NCBI RefSeq assembly: GCF_014204915.1
Contig: NZ_JACHMH010000001.1
Coordinates: 4,055,501 to 4,119,500 of the forward strand
DNA from: Crossiella cryophila
Lineage (GTDB): Bacteria; Actinomycetota; Actinomycetes; Mycobacteriales; Pseudonocardiaceae
Direction: 5' to 3'
DNA: 64,000 bases
A program made the translations under genes and the position numbers. Under the pieces are notes generated by a model. That model was not told the origin of the DNA and made no database searches. It saw only the letters and a list, made by a program, of their open reading frames with translations. How positions within the stretch are numbered: position 1 is the first letter of the stretch; each line of letters opens with the position of its first letter. Shown in pieces: positions 9,421 to 17,980 of this stretch.

Positions 9421-10611
9421 TCAACCCGCCAGCACGCCCTTGAGCGCGTCGACCAGCCGGGCCGCGGTGGCGCCCTCGCCGGTCAGTCCACTGTGGATTT
9501 TGTTCATCACGTAGCCGAAGCCGATCTCGTGATCCACATCGCCGAAGGCCAGCGAACCGCCGTAGCCGCCGTGCCCGAAGGTGCCCGGCCCGAGATGGCT
9601 GATCATCGGTGTGACGCCCTCGGCGTGCGCGCCGGTCATGTAGCCCAGGCCCCAGATGCTGGGCAGCATCAGCACCTTGTCCGGACCGACGGACTGCACC
9701 GCGCGGGCCCGGTCCACCGTCTCCCGCTCCAGCAGGCGGAAACCGTCCACCTCGCCGACCGTGCTCGCGTACAGCCGGGCGAAGGCGTCCGCGGTGCCGA
9801 CCGCGCTGATCGCCGGCACCTCGGCCGCGCGCAGTTCGGGACTGTTGGCCGGCATCGGGTCGCTCATCACGTTCAGCGCGCGCATGGCGAGTGAGTTGGG
9901 GTCGGCGAGCACCGCGAGCATCCTGGCCAGCTCCGGCGGCAGATCCTCGGCCGGGGACGGCGGGGCGCTCAGGTCGGCCTCGATGAACTTGCCCACCCGC
10001 GGTTCCTGCTCCTTGGGCAGGCCGATCCACAGGTCCAGCCCCAGCGGCTTGGCCACGTCCTCGGCCAGGATGGTGCCGACGGTGCGGCCGGTGGCCCGGC
10101 GGATGACCTCGCCGACCAGCCAGCCGTAGGTGACGCCGTGGTAGCCGTGCGCGGTGCCGGGCTCCCAGTTGGGTTCCTGCGCGGCGAGCTGGGCGACGAT
10201 CGGATCCCACTCGGCCAGCCAGGCGAGCGGGAACTTCCGCTCCGGCATGGCCAGTCCGGCTTGGTGGGTGAGCAGCCAGCGCACCGGGATGTCCTGCTTG
10301 CCCGCGGCGGCGAACTCCGGCCAGTACTGGGCCACCGGCGCGTCCAGATCCAGTTCACCGCGCTGGACCAGCAGGTGCGCGATGGTCGCGGTGACGCCCT
10401 TGGTGGTGGAGAAGACCAGCTGGATGGTGTCCTGGTCCCAGGCGCGGCCGGTGTCGACGTCGGCCACGCCGCCCCACAGGTCGACGACCTTCTGCCCGCG
10501 CTGGTACACGGTGACCGCGGCGCCGACGTCGGGGCCGTCGGTGAAGTTGGCCAGGAAGGCATCGCGCACCGGCTCGAAACCTGGTGCCACCGTGCCGTGG
10601 ATCTGGGTCAC
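9421..10611 (-). CDS. Family VIII esterase, tandem paralogue
   Basis: A 396-residue serine hydrolase with SxxK as STTK in VFSTTKGVTATIAHLL, the tyrosine motif in GYHGVTYGWLVGEVIRR and a C-terminal GHGGYGGSLAFGDVDHEIGFGYVMN. Extensive identity to the downstream gene shows a tandem duplication followed by divergence, strongest in the middle third. The start was placed at GTG 10611 because VTQIHGTVAPGFE then aligns with MTEVHGAVAPGFE of the paralogue; GTG 10617 and TTG 10623 are alternatives. No export signal. It follows the SnoaL gene in a long minus-strand run from 16843, but a 68-bp gap with a palindrome could carry its own promoter. Confidence 0.85.
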   Translation of the reverse strand: MTQIHGTVAPGFEPVRDAFLANFTDGPDVGAAVTVYQRGQKVVDLWGGVADVDTGRAWDQDTIQLVFSTTKGVTATIAHLLVQRGELDLDAPVAQYWPEFAAAGKQDIPVRWLLTHQAGLAMPERKFPLAWLAEWDPIVAQLAAQEPNWEPGTAHGYHGVTYGWLVGEVIRRATGRTVGTILAEDVAKPLGLDLWIGLPKEQEPRVGKFIEADLSAPPSPAEDLPPELARMLAVLADPNSLAMRALNVMSDPMPANSPELRAAEVPAISAVGTADAFARLYASTVGEVDGFRLLERETVDRARAVQSVGPDKVLMLPSIWGLGYMTGAHAEGVTPMISHLGPGTFGHGGYGGSLAFGDVDHEIGFGYVMNKIHSGLTGEGATAARLVDALKGVLAG

Positions 10612-10636
10612 GCCCACCCCCAAAAGGTGCTCAGTC

Positions 10637-10650
10637 GCATGTTGTCATGC
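10637..10650. promoter_or_regulatory. Small palindrome upstream of the esterase pair
   Basis: GCATG-TTGT-CATGC is a perfect 5-bp inverted repeat in the 68-bp gap before the esterase gene at 10611. It could be an operator; no regulator in the window can be assigned to it. Confidence 0.3.
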
Positions 10651-10679
10651 ACTCGCATCATATCGGGGATGGGCGTGGC

Positions 10680-11120
10680 TCAACCTTCCTGTTTGCTGAC
10701 AGTGGACAGCGCCCGGTCCAGTTCCCAGAAGGCCCGCAACGACCGGAGCAGGCCGTCCTCGCCGACCCGGTAGACGAACACGCCGTCGGTGTCGATGCGG
10801 GTGCCATCAGCGGCGATGGCCGAGATGGTGCCCACGTTGGCCACCTCGTCCCCGCTGGCGAAGGAGTCGGTGATGGCGAACTCCATCCGGGCCATGTGCC
10901 CGATGGTGAGGTCCCAGAACGCCCCGATGGCCGCCCTTCCGTGATGGCCCTTCCCGGTCTGGTCGAAGATCGAGGGCCCGACCGGGTCCTCCACCACGGC
11001 GTCCTCGGCCCACAACGCGAGCCAGCCCTGTTTGTCCCCGGCGGCGACCGCGGTCATCGAGCGGATGGAGGCCGCCCGCGCCGGGTGCTCGCCGTCGGGG
11101 GCGGTCCAGGTCACCGTCAT
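10680..11120 (-). CDS. SnoaL / ketosteroid-isomerase-like protein
   Basis: A 146-residue NTF2-fold protein. The segment LALWAEDAVVEDPVG closely resembles the active-site helix and loop of bacterial delta5-3-ketosteroid isomerases, where the Asp of VEDPxG is the catalytic base; the following GRAAIGAFWDL also fits. The tyrosine expected about two turns earlier (ARYxxLVxxGD in KSI) is replaced by RSMTAVAAGD, so the oxyanion partner is not conserved. It sits directly upstream of the esterases and downstream of the LLM and cholesterol oxidase genes. A role as steroid isomerase acting with cholesterol oxidase is plausible but unproven. Confidence 0.8.
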   Translation of the reverse strand: MTVTWTAPDGEHPARAASIRSMTAVAAGDKQGWLALWAEDAVVEDPVGPSIFDQTGKGHHGRAAIGAFWDLTIGHMARMEFAITDSFASGDEVANVGTISAIAADGTRIDTDGVFVYRVGEDGLLRSLRAFWELDRALSTVSKQEG

Positions 11121-11130
11121 CCAGCGCTCC

Positions 11131-12000
11131 TCACAGTTTGGCGATGATCGTCTCGGCGAACTTGCGCATCGAGTCCTGTTTGGCCGACAGCGGACCGTCG
11201 AAGGGCACCCCGTCCAGCACCCAGGGCATGGTGATCGCGTCGGTGACGCCGATCGAGGCCAGTTCCCGGTAGCCCTCCAGGCCGAACCGGTCGATGCAGA
11301 CCGACTGGATCTCGAAGGGTTCCGCCGCGCGTCCGTAGCCCGCGCGGAGTTCGGCCAGCCGGGCGATGGTGGTCTTGAGGTCGGCGAAGGTCATCATCGC
11401 CGAGGTCCAGCCGTCGCCGATGCGCGCCGCCCGCCGCAGTCCCGGTCCGCTGTGCCCGCCGACGTAGATGGGCACCGGTTTGGTCGGCGCCGGACTCATC
11501 CGCAGTTTGCCGAACCGGTAGTGCTCGCCGTGGTACTCGACCATGCCGCCGCCGAGGATCAGCTTGAGCACCTCGATCGCCTCGTCCCCGCGTGGCCCTC
11601 TGTCCACATAGGACGTTCCGCACCACTCGAACTCCTCAGGCGACCAGCCGAGTCCGACGCCGAGCCCGAACCGGTTGCCGGTGAGCACCGCCACCGAACC
11701 GACCTGCCTGGCCAGCAGCACCGGGTTGCGCGAGCCGAGTTTGAGCACCTGGGTGTAGAAGCCGATCCGGGAGGTGACCGCGCCCATCGCGGCGGCGGCC
11801 ACCATCGGGTCGACCCACGGCGTGTCCTCGGTCCAGAACCGGCTGCCGTCGGGGGTGTAGGGGTAGTCGGCGGAGACCTGTTCGGAGAAGAACAGCGAGT
11901 CCGGCAGGGCGATGCTGGCGAACCCGCATTCCTCGGCGGTGCGCGCTAGTTCGGGCAACTGCTCGATCGGACTCATCGCCACCGCGCAGGTGAACTTCAC
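11131..12000 (-). CDS. LLM-class F420-dependent oxidoreductase
   Basis: A 289-residue luciferase-like monooxygenase-fold protein. Family marks are SIALPDSLFFSEQ, DPMVAAAAMGAVTSRIGFYTQVL, the block LGVGLGWSPEEFEWCG, and VPIYVGGHSGPGLRRAARIGDGW, which contacts the F420 phosphate in relatives. The GTG start at 12000 overlaps the cholesterol oxidase stop (GTGA). Such enzymes use reduced F420 or FMN; the substrate here is not deducible, though position in the sterol run suggests a steroid or fatty-acyl intermediate. Confidence 0.85.
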   Translation of the reverse strand: MKFTCAVAMSPIEQLPELARTAEECGFASIALPDSLFFSEQVSADYPYTPDGSRFWTEDTPWVDPMVAAAAMGAVTSRIGFYTQVLKLGSRNPVLLARQVGSVAVLTGNRFGLGVGLGWSPEEFEWCGTSYVDRGPRGDEAIEVLKLILGGGMVEYHGEHYRFGKLRMSPAPTKPVPIYVGGHSGPGLRRAARIGDGWTSAMMTFADLKTTIARLAELRAGYGRAAEPFEIQSVCIDRFGLEGYRELASIGVTDAITMPWVLDGVPFDGPLSAKQDSMRKFAETIIAKL

Positions 12001-13637
12001 CGGCCGCCTCCCCGGATCTGGTTGGCCACGAACAGGTCCATGCAACGTTCCGCGTTGGCGGTGATGGTCAGCGACGGGTTGGCCAGGCAGGTGGAGCCGG
12101 GCAGCAGCGCGCCGTCCACACAGAACAGGCCCGGATATCCCTTGAGTTGACCGGTGAACTCGGTGGCCTGACCCATCACCAGTCCGCCGAGCGGGTGATA
12201 GGTGTTGCGGGCGCCCAATCCGTGCGCGGTGCCGCGGTCGTAGTTGGGCAAACCGTTGAACAGGAAGCCCTTCTTGCCCTCGGTCTCCCACCAGAACCGG
12301 GTGGCCAGATCGCGTCCGGCCTTCTCGCCCAGGGTCTCCATCACGCCGTAGGGCCAGTACACCTTGCCGCCGCCGGTCGCCGGGTCGTAGCGCACCTCGC
12401 CGCGTTCCGGGGTGACCGAGGTGATCAGGTGCGTGGTGGAGGCGACGTTGAGGATGTTGGGCACCGGCGCGGCTTCCCAGGCCATCGAGGTCGGTGCGAA
12501 CGGGTTCTTGTCGTCGAAGAACTTGACGTTGCCCGGCCCGCCCTGGTCGAAGCCGACGTCCTTGCGCAGGGTCATCCGCAGGACGAGGAAGTCGCCGTTG
12601 TTGCCCCAGCCCTTGCCGATCTGCTCGTTGAGTTTGGGCAGCCAGCCCTTGGCCTTGGCGGTGACGATCAGCCCGGAGGAGTACACCGATCCGGCGGCCA
12701 GGAACAGGTAGTCGGCGTCCATCTTCTTGGTGGACAGGACATCCCCGTTGTCGTTGGTCAGTTTGACCACGACCTCGTAGCGGCCTGCCACCTCGCGGAT
12801 CTCGGTGACCTCGTGCTGGGCCAGGATGGTCACGTTGCCGGTGGCGGTGGCGCGGGCCAGATAGGTGCGGTCCACGCTGTTCTTCGCGCCGGAGTTGCTG
12901 CCGAAGGGGCCCTCGCCGATGCTGTGGCAGGCGATGCGTTTGCCTTCCAGCTCCTCGCGAATGGCGTTCCAGTCCACCGCGAACGGGATCGGCACCGGCT
13001 CCTTGCCGAACTCGGCCAGGTACTCCAGCCAGGCCCGCGCGCCCCGGTACTGCGGGTGCGCCTGCACGTCGGAGGGGATGAAGCCGACCTTCAGGTTCTC
13101 CCTGGCGCGCGGCCAGTAGGTGCCGTCCATCTCGTCGAAGGGCAGCTGACTCGGGTAGACCTTGTCCCATTCGGACCGGCGTGGCTGCGGCATGTACAGG
13201 CCGATCACCAGCGAGCCACCGCCGACGCCCGCACCGCTGAGCACCCGGATGCCCTCGCCCTCGTGGGTGGCGATCAGCCCGGCCTTGCGCTCGATCTTCT
13301 TGTTGATGTCCAGGCCCAGCGGTGGCCGGTCGTTGAACCAGGCGCAGCGCCAGTCCGGGTTCTTGATGGTGCAGAAGGTGTCCCCGCTGGGTTTGACCTC
13401 CCAGCGGCGGCCGCGTTCGAGCACCGTGGTGCGCACCCCGGCCTGACCGAGCCGCAGCGCGGCGACCGCCCCGCTGAACCCGCTGCCGACCACGATGGCG
13501 GTTTTCCCGGCCAGCGCGGGTACTTCGCCGTAGGCGGCCAGCGCGCCGAAGCGGCCGAGCGCCCCGGAGGCGACCGCGGCTCCGGCGCCAGCCGCAGCCA
13601 CCTTGAACAGGGTCCGTCGTCGTACGGGTGTGCTCAT
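11997..13637 (-). CDS. Tat-exported cholesterol oxidase (GMC family, non-covalent FAD)
   Basis: A 546-residue GMC oxidoreductase. It opens with a Tat-type signal RRRTLFKVAAAGAGAAVASG, then the FAD motif IVVGSGFSGAVAALRLGQAG (about residues 47-66). The three active-site residues of class I cholesterol oxidases are present: Glu388 in MAWEAAPVP, His481 in YHPLGG and Asn520 in LANPSLTITA. It oxidises the 3-hydroxyl of cholesterol and isomerises the double bond to give cholest-4-en-3-one. The Tat signal implies action at or outside the membrane. ATG 13637 follows GGGAG. It is second to last in a tightly packed run ltp4-ltp3-oxidase-LLM-SnoaL. Confidence 0.92.
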   Translation of the reverse strand: MSTPVRRRTLFKVAAAGAGAAVASGALGRFGALAAYGEVPALAGKTAIVVGSGFSGAVAALRLGQAGVRTTVLERGRRWEVKPSGDTFCTIKNPDWRCAWFNDRPPLGLDINKKIERKAGLIATHEGEGIRVLSGAGVGGGSLVIGLYMPQPRRSEWDKVYPSQLPFDEMDGTYWPRARENLKVGFIPSDVQAHPQYRGARAWLEYLAEFGKEPVPIPFAVDWNAIREELEGKRIACHSIGEGPFGSNSGAKNSVDRTYLARATATGNVTILAQHEVTEIREVAGRYEVVVKLTNDNGDVLSTKKMDADYLFLAAGSVYSSGLIVTAKAKGWLPKLNEQIGKGWGNNGDFLVLRMTLRKDVGFDQGGPGNVKFFDDKNPFAPTSMAWEAAPVPNILNVASTTHLITSVTPERGEVRYDPATGGGKVYWPYGVMETLGEKAGRDLATRFWWETEGKKGFLFNGLPNYDRGTAHGLGARNTYHPLGGLVMGQATEFTGQLKGYPGLFCVDGALLPGSTCLANPSLTITANAERCMDLFVANQIRGGGR

Positions 13638-13639
13638 TG

Positions 13640-14803
13640 TCAGTCTCCCGGTCTGTCCGCTCCCACCACCCACAGTGCGAAGAACTGTGATCCACCGCCG
13701 TAGGCGTGCCCCACCGCGGTGCGTGCTCCCTCGACCTGATGTGCGCCCGCGCGGCCCTGCACCTGCCGGGCGGCCTCGGCGAAGCGCAGCAACCCTGATG
13801 CGCCAATGGGATTGGTGCTCAGCACCCCACCGGAGGGGTTCACCGGCAGGCGGCCCGCGAGTTCGGTCTCGCCCGCCTCGGTGAGCTTCCAGCCCTGACC
13901 GGCCTCGGCGAAACCGAGGTTCTCCAGCCACATCGGCTCGAACCAGGAGAACGGCACGTAGATCTCGGCCACGTCGACCTGCCGCAGCGGATCGGTGATC
14001 CCGGCCTGCCGCCACAGCGCGGCCGCGGCTTCCTGCCCGGCACGCGGGTTGACCTGGTCCCGCCCGGCGAAGCTGGTCGGTTCGGTGCGCATCGCGGTGG
14101 CGTGCACCCAGGCCACGTTGCCGGGTGCGGCGCGGGCCGCGGTCTCGTCGCCGAGCACGATCGCGGCGGCCCCGTCGGAGGAGGGGCAGGTCTCGTCGTA
14201 GCGGATCGGGTCCCACAGCATCGGCGATGCCTGCACCGATTCCAGGGTGATGTCAGGCTGCCGCAGGTGCGCGTGCGGGTTGCGGGCGCCGTTGCGCCGG
14301 TCCTTGACCGCGACCAGCGCGCCGATGTGCTCGGGTGCTCCCGCGCGCCGGATGTAGGCGCGCACATGGGGTGCGAAGTAGCCGCCCGCGCCGGCGTGCA
14401 CCGGCATCACGAACGGGGTCGGCACGGACAGCGCCCACATCGCGTTGGACTCGGACTGCTTCTCGAAGGCCACCGCGAGGACCCGGCGGTGGATCCCGGC
14501 CTGTACCAGGCTGGCCGCGACCACCGCGGTGGAGCCGCCGACCGAACCGGCGGTGTGCACGCGCAGCAACGGTTTCCCGGTGGCGCCCAGGGCGTCGGCC
14601 AGGTGCAGTTCGGGCATCATCACGCCCTCGAACAGGTCAGGGGCCTTGCCGAGCACGATCGCGTCGATGTCGGCGAGTTCGACCCCGGCGTCGATCAGCG
14701 CGCGGTCGACGGCCTCGCGGCAGAGTCCGGCCATGGAGACGTCGAGGCGTTTGGCCGCGTGGTGGGTCTGGCCGGTGCCGAGCACGGCCGCGAGCTGGGC
14801 CAT
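13640..14803 (-). CDS. ltp3: Ltp3-like thiolase-fold sterol-CoA lyase subunit
   Basis: A 387-residue thiolase-superfamily protein of the SCP-x/lipid-transfer type. The segment RVHTAGSVGGSTAVVAASLVQAG stands where thiolases carry the acylating cysteine, which is absent, and VNPSGGVLSTNPIGASGLLRFAEA and GHAYGGGSQFF are at the C-terminus. Length and gene order (DUF35, ltp4, ltp3) match Rv3521-Rv3523. In Rhodococcus, Ltp3 and Ltp4 are needed for aldol-type cleavage of C24-branched sterol side chains (sitosterol, campesterol). ATG 14803 overlaps the ltp4 stop. Confidence 0.85.
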   Translation of the reverse strand: MAQLAAVLGTGQTHHAAKRLDVSMAGLCREAVDRALIDAGVELADIDAIVLGKAPDLFEGVMMPELHLADALGATGKPLLRVHTAGSVGGSTAVVAASLVQAGIHRRVLAVAFEKQSESNAMWALSVPTPFVMPVHAGAGGYFAPHVRAYIRRAGAPEHIGALVAVKDRRNGARNPHAHLRQPDITLESVQASPMLWDPIRYDETCPSSDGAAAIVLGDETAARAAPGNVAWVHATAMRTEPTSFAGRDQVNPRAGQEAAAALWRQAGITDPLRQVDVAEIYVPFSWFEPMWLENLGFAEAGQGWKLTEAGETELAGRLPVNPSGGVLSTNPIGASGLLRFAEAARQVQGRAGAHQVEGARTAVGHAYGGGSQFFALWVVGADRPGD

Positions 14804-15855
14804 CAGTCCTCGCCCCCCATGACGCACACCAGATTCTGTTGCAGGCACGGGCCACTGGTCGCGTGCGCCAGCACCCGGTCCGCGGTGCCGGTGTGGATGT
14901 GCCTTGCCGCCAAACCGATCCGGGCCAGTCCGGCGGCGAACATCGGATTGCCCGCGAGCACACCGCCGGAGGGGTTGATCCTGGCCTCGTCGAGGCCGAG
15001 TTGTTGGCGGAGCAGGATTTCCTGGTGGGTGAACGGCGCGTGCAACTCGGCAACCTGCACGCCGTCGCTGCCCGCCGCGCGCGCCGCGGCGACCGCGGAG
15101 GGGACGGCGGTGAGGTCGCGGGCGCCGAGCTGGCCGCTGTCGATCCGGTGTTCCAGGCCGGTGATCCACGCCGGGCGCGGGCACAGTTCGCGGGCCCGGT
15201 CCCCGGCGGCCAGGACCACCACCGCGGCGCCGTCGCTGATCGGCGCGCAGTCGTGCGCCCGCAACGGATCCGCGAGGTAGGGCTGGTCCAGGAGTTCCTC
15301 GATCGTTGGCGTGCCAATGAGTTGCGCCTCGGGGTTGTCCCGCGCGTCGGCCCGGGAACGCGCGGCGACCTCGGCCATCGCGCGTTCGCTCCACCGGCCC
15401 TGGGCCATACCGAGGCGGGCCTGCAACCCGGCGATGCTCACCGAGTCCGGCCACAGCGGGGTCATCAGGTACGGATCCAGTTGCAGGGCAAGCACTCGGC
15501 GCAGTTCACCGGCGGAGGACTTGCCGAAGCCGTACACCAGCGCGACATCCACCTCGCCCAGCTTGAGCCGCACCCACGCCTCGTACAGCGCCCAGGCCGC
15601 GTCCATCTCCACGTGTGATTCGCTGATCGGCGGGAACGCGCCGATCGCGTCCACCGCGGAGACGAAGGAGAACGCCCGCCCGGCCAGGTAGTCCGATGAC
15701 CCCGAGCACCAGAACCCGATGTCCTGTTTGGACAGTCCGGTGTCCAGGTAGACCTGCTGGAACAGTGGTACGAGCAGTTCGACCCCGTTGCCGGACGCCG
15801 AAGTCCGGCGCACGGCCGGGGACTGGGCGAATCCGACGACGGCGACCTCCGGCAC
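14803..15855 (-). CDS. ltp4: Ltp4-like thiolase-fold sterol-CoA lyase subunit
   Basis: A 350-residue SCP-x thiolase-like protein, matching Rv3522 in length and position. Visible blocks are VAVVGFAQSPAVRRT, FWCSGSSDYLAGRAFSFVSAVDAIGAFPPISESHVEMDAAWAL, CAPISDGAAVVVLAAGDRAR and RINPSGGVLAGNPMFAAGLARIG. It is thought to pair with Ltp3 and a DUF35 protein in retro-aldol removal of branched side-chain carbons; exact pairing here is inference. It lies 25 bp downstream of the DUF35 gene and overlaps ltp3 (ATG over TGA). Confidence 0.85.
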   Translation of the reverse strand: MPEVAVVGFAQSPAVRRTSASGNGVELLVPLFQQVYLDTGLSKQDIGFWCSGSSDYLAGRAFSFVSAVDAIGAFPPISESHVEMDAAWALYEAWVRLKLGEVDVALVYGFGKSSAGELRRVLALQLDPYLMTPLWPDSVSIAGLQARLGMAQGRWSERAMAEVAARSRADARDNPEAQLIGTPTIEELLDQPYLADPLRAHDCAPISDGAAVVVLAAGDRARELCPRPAWITGLEHRIDSGQLGARDLTAVPSAVAAARAAGSDGVQVAELHAPFTHQEILLRQQLGLDEARINPSGGVLAGNPMFAAGLARIGLAARHIHTGTADRVLAHATSGPCLQQNLVCVMGGED

Positions 15856-15880
15856 GGCCGGCTCCTCTGCTGGTGGTGGG

Positions 15881-16843
15881 TTACAGGTGGCGGGCGAAGC
15901 TGTCGAACGGCGCGTCGGGCTCGCCGGTCGGGGTGAAGTGGTCGATGTTCTCCAGGGTGTGGCCCCACTGGTCGCGGGGCCGCCACACCGCGCGCACCCG
16001 CAGGCCCATCCGGACCTGTTCGGGCGCGATGCCCAGCACCAGGTGCTGGAACGGGATGTCCGCGCCGTCCAGCAACACCGAGGCGGCCACGTACGGCGGC
16101 TGGATGCGCTGGCCCAGGAACGGCACGTTGACCACGCAGAAGCTGGTCACCGTGCCTTCCTCGGCCAGCTCGACCCAGTCGGTCAGCGGCACGCCGTCGG
16201 TGGGGCAGGCGCCGCGCGGCGGGATGTAGACCTGGGTGCACACCGAGCAGCGCTGGCCGGTCAGCCTGCCCTGCTCGACGCCGCGCAGGAATTCGCTTTC
16301 CGCGGCCGAGGCACTGTGCCGGTAGCGCAGGTCCACCGGGCTCACCGTGCCGCGCACCGGCTCGTCGAAGGTGCGCACCGGTGGTTCGGGGGTGGGGGAG
16401 TCCAGCAGTTCGAAGCAGGCCAGGTCGGTGATGGCGCCGACCGGTTCTTCGGCCCAGCGGGCGCGGACCCGCAGGCCGATCGACATCGCGCCGGGGCCGG
16501 GTGCGGCCACCGCGTGCAGCAGGGCGGTGTCCGCGCCGTCCAGCCTGATCAACGCCCACGCGAACGGTTGCGCCAGTGGTTGTCCGGCAAGGGGTTCCGG
16601 CTGCCAGGTCCAGCTCAGCACGGTCCCGGCGCTGCCCACCTCGACCAGTTCGGTGAGTGGCTCGGCGGTCACCGGGTCGTACTCGGCGGGCGGCACGTGC
16701 ACCCGTCCGTCCGCGCCACGGACGCCCAGCACGCGGTGCTCGCGCAGGGCGGTCAGGAAGGCGCCGAGCGTCGGCCCGAGCGAGCGGGTGTAGGCGAACT
16801 CCACCCGAAGCTCAGCGCTGAGCGGCTCGTGGCTCACGGTCAC
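15881..16843 (-). CDS. Tandem DUF35 OB-fold protein, Rv3521-like lyase partner
   Basis: A 320-residue protein made of two OB-fold DUF35 halves: residues ~55-150 (EVGSAGTVLSWTWQPEP..MSIGLRVRARW) and ~235-310 (AEEGTVTSFCVVNVPF..VRMGLRVRAVW). A rubredoxin-like zinc ribbon precedes the second half, CSVCTQVYIPPRGACPTDG; the fourth ligand is Asp or absent, not Cys. DUF35 proteins complex with Ltp-type thiolases to form steroid aldolases, as ChsH2 does with Ltp2. It is the first gene of the minus-strand run and divergent from an LLM gene across a KstR-like box. The start is GTG 16843 or GTG 16837; neither has a clear ribosome site, so translation may be leaderless. Confidence 0.82.
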   Translation of the reverse strand: MTVSHEPLSAELRVEFAYTRSLGPTLGAFLTALREHRVLGVRGADGRVHVPPAEYDPVTAEPLTELVEVGSAGTVLSWTWQPEPLAGQPLAQPFAWALIRLDGADTALLHAVAAPGPGAMSIGLRVRARWAEEPVGAITDLACFELLDSPTPEPPVRTFDEPVRGTVSPVDLRYRHSASAAESEFLRGVEQGRLTGQRCSVCTQVYIPPRGACPTDGVPLTDWVELAEEGTVTSFCVVNVPFLGQRIQPPYVAASVLLDGADIPFQHLVLGIAPEQVRMGLRVRAVWRPRDQWGHTLENIDHFTPTGEPDAPFDSFARHL

Positions 16844-16852
16844 GGAAATGAG

Positions 16853-16866
16853 TGAAACACGTTCTC
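16853..16866. promoter_or_regulatory. KstR-like operator 3, DUF35-LLM divergent region
   Basis: TGAAACACGTTCTC keeps AACnnGTT and the first T of the KstR core; only the last A is C. It lies 9 bp from the DUF35 start and 55 bp from the LLM start, so it could control both directions. The same position is known between Rv3520c and Rv3521. Confidence 0.65.
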
Positions 16867-16921
16867 GTTTTTGCGGCAAGATGGTAGGCGTAGGCAGACC
16901 CCGGAAGGATGGTTGTGCGCT

Positions 16922-17980
16922 ATGCGGCTTGGGTTGCAGCTCGGCTACTGGGGTGCGGGACCACCGGCGGACACCCTGGAACTCGTTACCGAGGCGGAGC
17001 AGGCCGGGTTCGACGCGGTCTTCGCCGCCGAGTCCTGGGGCTCGGACGCCTTCACCCCACTGGCCTGGTGGGGCTCGCGCACCGAACGGATCCGGCTGGG
17101 CACCTCGGTGGCCCAGCTCTCCGCGCGCAGCCCGGCCGCCTGCGCCATGCACGCCCTCACCCTGGACCACCTCTCCGGCGGCCGGGCCATCCTCGGCCTC
17201 GGCGTGTCCGGACCGCAGGTGGTGGAGGGCTGGTACGGGCAGCCCTTCCGCAAACCCCTGGCCCGCACCAGGGAGTACGTCTCGATCATCCGCCAGGTGC
17301 TGGCCCGGCAGGCCCCGGTGCGCAACGACGGGCCGCACTACCCGTTGCCCTACACCGGAACCGGCGCACTCGGCCTGGGTCGTCCGCTCAAGCCGATCAC
17401 CCACCCGCTGCGCGCCGACCTGCCGATCTGGCTCGGTGCGGAGGGTCCGGCGAACATCGCGCAGACCGCGGAGATCGCCGACGGCTGGCTGGCCATCTAC
17501 TACACGCCACGGCTGGCCGGGATCTACCGCGAGTACCTGGAGGAGGGCTTCGCCCGGCCCGGCGCGCGGCGCAGTGCCGCGGACTTCGAGATCGCGGTGA
17601 GTGTGCCGGTGGTGGTCACCGAGGACCCGGCCGCCGCACTCGCCCGGCTCAAACCGACCTACGCGCTCTACCTGGGTGGCATGGGCGCGCCGTCGATGAA
17701 CTTCCACGCCGACGTGTTCGCCCGGATGGGATACGGCGAGGTGGTGGCGGAGGTGACGCGGCTGTTCGTGGCCGGTCGAAAGGAGGACGCCGCGCGGGCG
17801 GTGCCCGATGAGATGGTGTCCGAGGTGACCATCATCGGCGGGCCGGAGCGGGTGCGCGCGGAAGTGCGGCGATGGGCGGCGGCCGGGGTGAGCATGCTGG
17901 TTGTCGGCTGCCAGGACGCCGCGGCGGTACGCGCGGTGGGTGCGGCTGTGGTGTCGAGCGAGAGCGGGGTGGCGGTATGA
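16922..17980 (+). CDS. LLM-class F420-dependent oxidoreductase (Rv3520c-like)
   Basis: A 352-residue luciferase-like F420 enzyme. It begins MRLGLQLGYWGAGPPADTLEL, with DAVFAAESWGSDAFTPLAWW, GRAILGLGVSGPQVVEGWYG and LPIWLGAEGPANIAQTAEIADGWL. The divergent position opposite the DUF35-ltp4-ltp3 genes is the same as Rv3520c in M. tuberculosis, so a sterol-related role is likely, but the reaction is not known. GTG 16916 is an alternative start two codons upstream. The next gene starts by ATGA overlap, so the two are coupled. Confidence 0.85.
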   Translation: MRLGLQLGYWGAGPPADTLELVTEAEQAGFDAVFAAESWGSDAFTPLAWWGSRTERIRLGTSVAQLSARSPAACAMHALTLDHLSGGRAILGLGVSGPQVVEGWYGQPFRKPLARTREYVSIIRQVLARQAPVRNDGPHYPLPYTGTGALGLGRPLKPITHPLRADLPIWLGAEGPANIAQTAEIADGWLAIYYTPRLAGIYREYLEEGFARPGARRSAADFEIAVSVPVVVTEDPAAALARLKPTYALYLGGMGAPSMNFHADVFARMGYGEVVAEVTRLFVAGRKEDAARAVPDEMVSEVTIIGGPERVRAEVRRWAAAGVSMLVVGCQDAAAVRAVGAAVVSSESGVAV

